Part shown: positions 60,164 through 64,000 of the stretch, one piece after another | Numbering within the stretch: position 1 is the stretch's first letter | Layout of the letters: every line of letters begins with the position of its first letter | Assembly: GCA_016720635.1 (NCBI GenBank) | Contig: JADKKF010000005.1 | Span: forward strand, 1 to 64,000 | DNA: 64,000 nucleotides | DNA from: Saprospiraceae bacterium | GTDB lineage: Bacteria; Bacteroidota; Bacteroidia; Chitinophagales; Saprospiraceae | Direction: 5' to 3' | The notes under the pieces: model-generated | Databases searched by the model: none | What the model was told of the DNA's origin: nothing | Seen by the model: the letters and a program-made list of their open reading frames with translations, nothing else | Position numbers and translations under genes: made by a program

Positions 60164-61468
60164 TTAGTTCTTAGGTAATTTTTCAAGTTTTAGTTTATAC
60201 TCGTTGGATTTTTCGACTTGATTCTTTTTAGCATAGATTTCCTTTAAGGCAATCAAGGTGTTTTTGTCAGAAGGCTTGAGCGATTCAGCTTTTTGGAAAT
60301 AAGGTAGCGCCTTGTCGAAAAGTGCCAACATCTCTTTTTGTACGGCTTCATATTTTTGAATTCCTGTTTTAGAATAGTCAGCATCTAACTTAGCCAGATC
60401 TTTGGTCAAAGCAGCCCCTTGATTGTAATACATCGCTCCTATGGCATAAGTTGCGTCAGAGTTGGAAGGATCTTTTTCTAATGCAGCTTCAAAGTATTTT
60501 TTACCTTCAAGGCTGTATGCATTGGCTTTGTCTTTATTGCCAGCTTCCATTTCTTTGGCAGCTAGATTGTCATAAACAGAACCTGTCGTAGTGTATAGGG
60601 AAATATTGTTGGGTTCTTTTTCGATGGCAAGTTTTAATTTGCTAACCAATTCGTCCAGTTTATTTTCTTTCAACGCGAGGTTTATTTCAGCAAAAAGCAG
60701 GGCATTGTTGTCTGGGTGTTTTGCTCTACCTTCGGTCAAATAGTTTTTGGCATTTGGGTCATTCAATCCTGAAGCTATATTGTAAAGGCCTTCATACACC
60801 TCAGGTTTTGCGTTGCCTTTAGCGTACAATTTTTCTAGATATACCTTAGCTTCTTTGGGTCTGTTGGCTTGTACACCAGCTACACCCGTGTACATAACAT
60901 AAGCTTCGTAGTCTTCTTCCTTTTCAAAATTTTTCGGTTCACCATTGGCGACCAAAAGCTCTTGTACGTCGATGATGTGTTTAAAAACATCAAAACTTAA
61001 ATCATAATCTTTTTTGTTGAAAGCGTCACTGGCGATACCACCTAAGAAAGAAACCATTTCTTTCATACCGCGAAGGGCGTCTTTCTTTTCGTAAGGTTTT
61101 ATCGCTAAGTCATAAGCTTTGCGGTAAGATTCTTGTGCAGTTATGGCCCAAGATGGTTTAAAGCTTGGATCTTTTATTTTAAGACTTTCCATAATTTGGT
61201 TTCGGTTTACCAGATCTGCATAGAATTTTCCGCGAGTAAACCAAGGCTCGAATGCACCTTTTGCGTCTTCTTGTTGGACGGCCCACTCTATATTATCGAT
61301 TCCTTCTTTGATTTTAGCGTCGCCTTCGCCAACTTTAGGAGAGATAGTACCTATGATTTTTGATACTTTTTTGATGGCTTTTTTAGAGGTTTCTTCATGA
61401 GATTGTGAGAAGATTACGCTTACAGAACTAAGAATAATACACAAACTAAGGACAAGATTTTTTTTCAT
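60164..61468 (-). CDS. Secreted TPR-repeat protein
   Basis: This 434-residue protein has a signal peptide (about residues 1-22, VSVIFSQ). It is almost entirely helical tetratricopeptide repeats, for example KPSWAITAQESYRKAYDLAI, KDYDLSFDVFKHIIDVQELL, AKVYLEKLYAKGNAKPEVYE, KYFEAALEKDPSNSDATYAI and LFDKALPYFQKAESLKPSDK. It is probably periplasmic and a scaffold for protein contacts; such proteins are frequent in Bacteroidota. It has its own -7 element (TACCTTTG, 61507-61500) and terminator, so it is a single-gene unit. Confidence 0.85.
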   Translation of the reverse strand: MKKNLVLSLCIILSSVSVIFSQSHEETSKKAIKKVSKIIGTISPKVGEGDAKIKEGIDNIEWAVQQEDAKGAFEPWFTRGKFYADLVNRNQIMESLKIKDPSFKPSWAITAQESYRKAYDLAIKPYEKKDALRGMKEMVSFLGGIASDAFNKKDYDLSFDVFKHIIDVQELLVANGEPKNFEKEEDYEAYVMYTGVAGVQANRPKEAKVYLEKLYAKGNAKPEVYEGLYNIASGLNDPNAKNYLTEGRAKHPDNNALLFAEINLALKENKLDELVSKLKLAIEKEPNNISLYTTTGSVYDNLAAKEMEAGNKDKANAYSLEGKKYFEAALEKDPSNSDATYAIGAMYYNQGAALTKDLAKLDADYSKTGIQKYEAVQKEMLALFDKALPYFQKAESLKPSDKNTLIALKEIYAKKNQVEKSNEYKLKLEKLPKN

Positions 61469-61499
61469 TTTTTGTTAAAATTGATTTTTTTTATTAAAA

Positions 61500-61507
61500 C
61501 AAAGGTA
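61500..61507 (-). promoter_or_regulatory. TPR gene promoter -7 element (TACCTTTG)
   Basis: TACCTTTG on the minus strand gives a leader of about 28 nt before the ATG at 61468. Confidence 0.45.
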
Positions 61508-61597
61508 TTTGTGAATTTGTATAAGCACCTATTAAATTGAGGTTAAAATTATGAAAAATTTTGTTAAAATAATATACACAATCCTAGTTGGAGCAGA

Positions 61598-61993
61598 TTA
61601 ATTTAATTTTTGGGGAAAAATCAAGTCGAATTTGGGTATATCTACTGAAAATTCTTCATTTGTGTCACAATAAATGAATGTAAAATAGCCGCTCATATTG
61701 CCTATTTCGGAGCCAAGTGGGCAAAAGGATTCGTAGTAAAATTGGTGTCCAGGATACAATATCGGTTGTTGGCCAACTACACCCTCACCATCTACTTCGT
61801 GTAGACCAGCGATGCTATCAAAAATGAACCAATGTCTCCTTTTAAGCTGTACCTTCAAGGGGCATAGGTTTTCTATCTTTATGCCATACACAAATAGATA
61901 CTTATCCATAGGTGGTGCTGAATGCTCCTCGTTGTAGCTACAGTTGACGGTAACTTTTATTCCATCGGTTATTTTGATGATTTTTTGTGGCAT
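61598..61993 (-). CDS. apaG: ApaG-domain protein (Co2+/Mg2+ efflux protein ApaG)
   Basis: This 131-residue protein matches ApaG: ITDGIKVTVNCSYNEEHSAP, YLFVYGIKIENLCPLKVQLK, RRHWFIFDSIAGLHEVDGEG, VVGQQPILYPGHQFYYESFC and MSGYFTFIYCDTNEEFSVDI. It is a fibronectin-like beta-sandwich; the biochemical role is unsettled, and in enterobacteria it is linked to Co2+/Mg2+ resistance. It starts 3 nt after the gmk stop and so is the last gene of yicC-gmk-apaG. Confidence 0.9.
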   Translation of the reverse strand: MPQKIIKITDGIKVTVNCSYNEEHSAPPMDKYLFVYGIKIENLCPLKVQLKRRHWFIFDSIAGLHEVDGEGVVGQQPILYPGHQFYYESFCPLGSEIGNMSGYFTFIYCDTNEEFSVDIPKFDLIFPQKLN

Positions 61994-61996
61994 CGA

Positions 61997-62587
61997 CTAT
62001 TTCAGATTAGGAATTTGGGACTTCAGCTTGTTTTCAGCATTTTCTAGAGCTTCGTCCAATACATTGTTGATGATGACATGGTCAAAATAAGGTTCAAATT
62101 GGAGCTCTTTACTTGCTTTCTCGATCCTATTCATGAGGCTGTGGGGATTTTCTGTATTTCTTTTTTTAAGGCGAAAAATCAAATCCTGGAGTGTCGGCGT
62201 TTTAATGAAAAAGGTGATGCATTGTTCTTTATACAAGTTTTTTATGGCCAATGCCCCCTTGACATCGATGTCAAAAACGACGTGTTTGCCAAGGTTCCAA
62301 ATCCTGGTGATTTCGGATTTTAATGTGCCATAAAATTGGTCTTCATACACTTGCTCCCACTCGGCGAATGCTTGTTTTTTGATGAGTTTTTTGAATTCAT
62401 CTTTGGAAACAAAATAGTAATCGACTCCTTCTTGTTCGTGTGGCCGAGGATTTCTACTAGTAGCAGAAACAGAAAAGGCCAAATCTTTGAATTTGCCCAA
62501 TAAATGATGCACTATGGTGGTCTTACCAGAGCCACTGGGAGCAGTAAATACGATCATTTTAGGTTCGAAGGACGTGTTAGACGACAT
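61997..62587 (-). CDS. gmk: Guanylate kinase
   Basis: This 196-residue enzyme phosphorylates GMP to GDP with ATP. It has the P-loop APSGSGKTTIVHHLL (about residues 15-29), GMP-binding SATSRNPRPHEQEGVDYYFV, the lid region and VVFDIDVKGALAIKNLY. It overlaps the end of yicC by 11 nt and is followed by apaG after 3 nt, so the three genes share a transcript. The yicC-gmk order is widely conserved. Confidence 0.95.
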   Translation of the reverse strand: MSSNTSFEPKMIVFTAPSGSGKTTIVHHLLGKFKDLAFSVSATSRNPRPHEQEGVDYYFVSKDEFKKLIKKQAFAEWEQVYEDQFYGTLKSEITRIWNLGKHVVFDIDVKGALAIKNLYKEQCITFFIKTPTLQDLIFRLKKRNTENPHSLMNRIEKASKELQFEPYFDHVIINNVLDEALENAENKLKSQIPNLK

Positions 62588-63452
62588 TGGCCAATTGTTC
62601 TTTTATTTTCTCTAATTCATCCTTCATTTGGACTACTATTTTCTGCAAGTCGTGGTGATTGGCTTTGCTACCCAGGGTATTGATCTCTCGACCGATTTCT
62701 TGGCAGATAAAATTCAATTTACGACCTTTTACTTTTTCGGTGTTGCATAATTCATCCAAAAAATAGTTGCAATTAAGTTTGAGTCTCAGTTTTTCTTCTG
62801 TGATATCAAATTTTTCAATATAGAAAATAAGTTCTTGTTCGAATCTGTTTTTGTCGATTTTATCCGACGGGAGGTTATCATCTAACAAAGTTAAGAGCTT
62901 TTCTCTCATCCTAGCAATACGCTCTGCCTCAAAGCCATCCACACTCCCCAAAAGTTCAAGTATAATTTCGGTTCTTTTTTTGAATTCTGAATACAGGGAT
63001 GCACCCTCATCAGATCTATATTTGCTCAGAGCATCCAAAGCTTCTTGAATTGTGGCTTTTACGAGCGTCCATTCTGCATCATCCACGGTCCCATCATTGG
63101 CTGTGACCACGTTGGGCATTCTCACGATAGCTTGCATCAGATTTTGTTTTTCGATGTCTAATTCTTCACAAAGTGACGCAAGTTCTTTATAATATTTTTT
63201 GAAAAGTGGGCGATCCAAATACATGCTGTCCTCCGCTCCATTGGTCTTTACGCTCAGCAAAAGATCTATTTTTCCTCGATCGGCTATTTCAGAGATAATA
63301 TTCCTTATTTCAATGTCTTTTTCCTTGTAATTAGCAGGGTATTTTAGTCTTATATCCTTTTCTTTACTGTTCAAAGATTTGATTTCGACAGAGAATTCTT
63401 TTTCTCCAGCTTGTTTAAAAGCTCTTCCGTATCCTGTCATTGAAAGTAACAT
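62577..63452 (-). CDS. yicC: YicC family protein (endoribonuclease-type)
   Basis: This 291-residue protein has the family opening LLSMTGYGRAFKQAGEKEFS, VEIKSLNSKEKDIRLKYPAN and the C-terminal signature EKVKGRKLNFICQEIGREIN, ending TLGSKANHHDLQKIVVQMKD. YicC proteins are reported to act in RNA processing (an endoribonuclease clipping RNAs such as RyhB in E. coli). It is the first gene of yicC-gmk-apaG, with a -7 element TATCTTTG at 63479-63472. Confidence 0.95.
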   Translation of the reverse strand: MLLSMTGYGRAFKQAGEKEFSVEIKSLNSKEKDIRLKYPANYKEKDIEIRNIISEIADRGKIDLLLSVKTNGAEDSMYLDRPLFKKYYKELASLCEELDIEKQNLMQAIVRMPNVVTANDGTVDDAEWTLVKATIQEALDALSKYRSDEGASLYSEFKKRTEIILELLGSVDGFEAERIARMREKLLTLLDDNLPSDKIDKNRFEQELIFYIEKFDITEEKLRLKLNCNYFLDELCNTEKVKGRKLNFICQEIGREINTLGSKANHHDLQKIVVQMKDELEKIKEQLANVV

Positions 63453-63471
63453 AACGTTATAAAATTTCGCA

Positions 63472-63479
63472 CAAAGATA
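63472..63479 (-). promoter_or_regulatory. yicC operon promoter -7 element (TATCTTTG)
   Basis: TATCTTTG on the minus strand followed by TGCG places the transcription start about 15 nt before the ATG at 63452. Confidence 0.5.
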
Positions 63480-63538
63480 CTTTTTTCTGCGTCATTTCAG
63501 TTTTTTTCCATTAATTGCATTGAGATTACTAGTAAGAA

Positions 63539-64000
63539 ATGTTGTACATCGATATCCATACGCATAAGAAAGTAGCCCAATCAGGGACCATTTTTGTAAG
63601 AAATGCATATGATTTTTTGTCCACCGACAGTTTGTTGAACTTGGGTTATCCCATTTCTGTGGGGACACATCCGTGGCATATTGGAGATGATTTTTTACTA
63701 GAAAATGCCTTGAAATACCTTGAAAATATTATAGGGTTAGATCCTGTTTATCTAATCGGGGAGATAGGTTTGGATCGAAAGCGAGGCAATTTTCAAAATC
63801 AATTAAAATATCTTGAAGGTGTTTGGGAAATAAATAAGAAATACCAAAAGCCCATACTTTTGCATCTTGTAGGAGCGGAATATGATATAATTCCTTGGAT
63901 CCGAAAAGCAAACTTTCCTATCATTTGGCATGGATTTTATCCTAAAGGAGATTTAATCGAAAAATTATTAGTCTTTAGAGAAAAATTGATGTTTTCCTTG
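63539..64000 (+). CDS. TatD family hydrolase, N-terminal part (cut by window edge)
   Basis: The frame from the ATG at 63539 stays open for 154 codons to the window end. It reads MLYIDIHTHKKVAQSGTIFV, then ISVGTHPWHIGD, VYLIGEIGLDRKRGN, KPILLHLVGAEYDI and IIWHGFYPKGDLIEKLL. The His pair in DIHTH, Glu in GEIGLD and later His residues are the metal ligands of TatD-type metal-dependent DNases/hydrolases. It is short for the family only because it is cut. It is divergent from yicC. Confidence 0.85.
   Translation, partial: MLYIDIHTHKKVAQSGTIFVRNAYDFLSTDSLLNLGYPISVGTHPWHIGDDFLLENALKYLENIIGLDPVYLIGEIGLDRKRGNFQNQLKYLEGVWEINKKYQKPILLHLVGAEYDIIPWIRKANFPIIWHGFYPKGDLIEKLLVFREKLMFSL

Overview
The window comes from a member of the Bacteroidota. 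The evidence is a SusC/SusD pair, type IX secretion (T9SS) type-A C-terminal sorting domains on several secreted proteins, many TonB-linked outer-membrane proteins, low G+C content, and at least eleven promoters with the Bacteroidota -7 element TAnnTTTG (some with an upstream TTG). The style of the secreted proteins (HYR-like adhesin, collagen-like/S74 proteins, TPR-PD40-OmpA lipoprotein) suggests the Saprospiria/Chitinophagia side of the phylum. That placement is inference. No rRNA, CRISPR array, transposase or prophage module was seen.

Layout. 1-11.3 kb: 5' end of secA, an outer-membrane beta-barrel protein, a giant T9SS adhesin, phosphatidylserine decarboxylase, and a frameshifted TonB receptor. 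11.5-16.7 kb: secreted proteins of unknown function, ending with a glycosidase-like T9SS protein. 16.9-24.2 kb: dnaX with an A10 slippery run, a 23-residue-repeat peptidoglycan-binding protein, an HD phosphohydrolase and RNase R. 24.4-31.5 kb: housekeeping enzymes (SDR, flavoprotein, RimK with an aspartoacylase-like partner, GSCFA, GpmI). 31.8-37.2 kb: a SusC/SusD pair and a DUF4294 protein. 37.2-44.5 kb: dapD, an APC permease, group III truncated haemoglobin, a HigBA-type toxin-antitoxin pair and a PorE-like lipoprotein. 44.6-49.7 kb: tRNA-Leu(UAG) and a tig-clpP-clpX proteostasis block whose trigger factor carries a 50-residue His-rich tail, then DUF983 and TerC proteins. 49.7-52.4 kb: a TPR histidine kinase with a frameshifted LytTR response regulator. 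52.5-58.9 kb: a small T9SS protein and three tandem collagen-like/S74-chaperone fibre genes, the first disrupted. 59.1-64 kb: a barnase-barstar pair, a TPR protein, yicC-gmk-apaG and a partial TatD hydrolase.

The most interesting structure is not a gene. Nine intergenic elements of about 65-145 nt (R1-R9, both orientations) share a G-rich 5' start, a core such as ACCCGACCC or AGCCCGG, a hairpin, and a 3' end CGCCCAAA or similar. In all nine the first and last five bases are perfectly complementary although their sequence differs among most copies (GCGCA/TGCGC, GCGAA/TTCGC, GCATG/CATGC, GCGTT/AACGC, GCGAT/ATCGC, GCATC/GATGC, GCGCT/AGCGC, GCGTA/TACGC). The hairpin just before the 3' end also varies compensatorily. 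This covariation points to a dispersed structured RNA or structured DNA element rather than spacer DNA.

Reading-frame caveat: dnaX, the TonB receptor, the LytTR regulator and the first S74 gene are all broken. The dnaX break lies in an A10 run and looks programmed. The S74-1 break sits beside a G/T-only block that looks like bad consensus sequence, so the other breaks may also be assembly errors.
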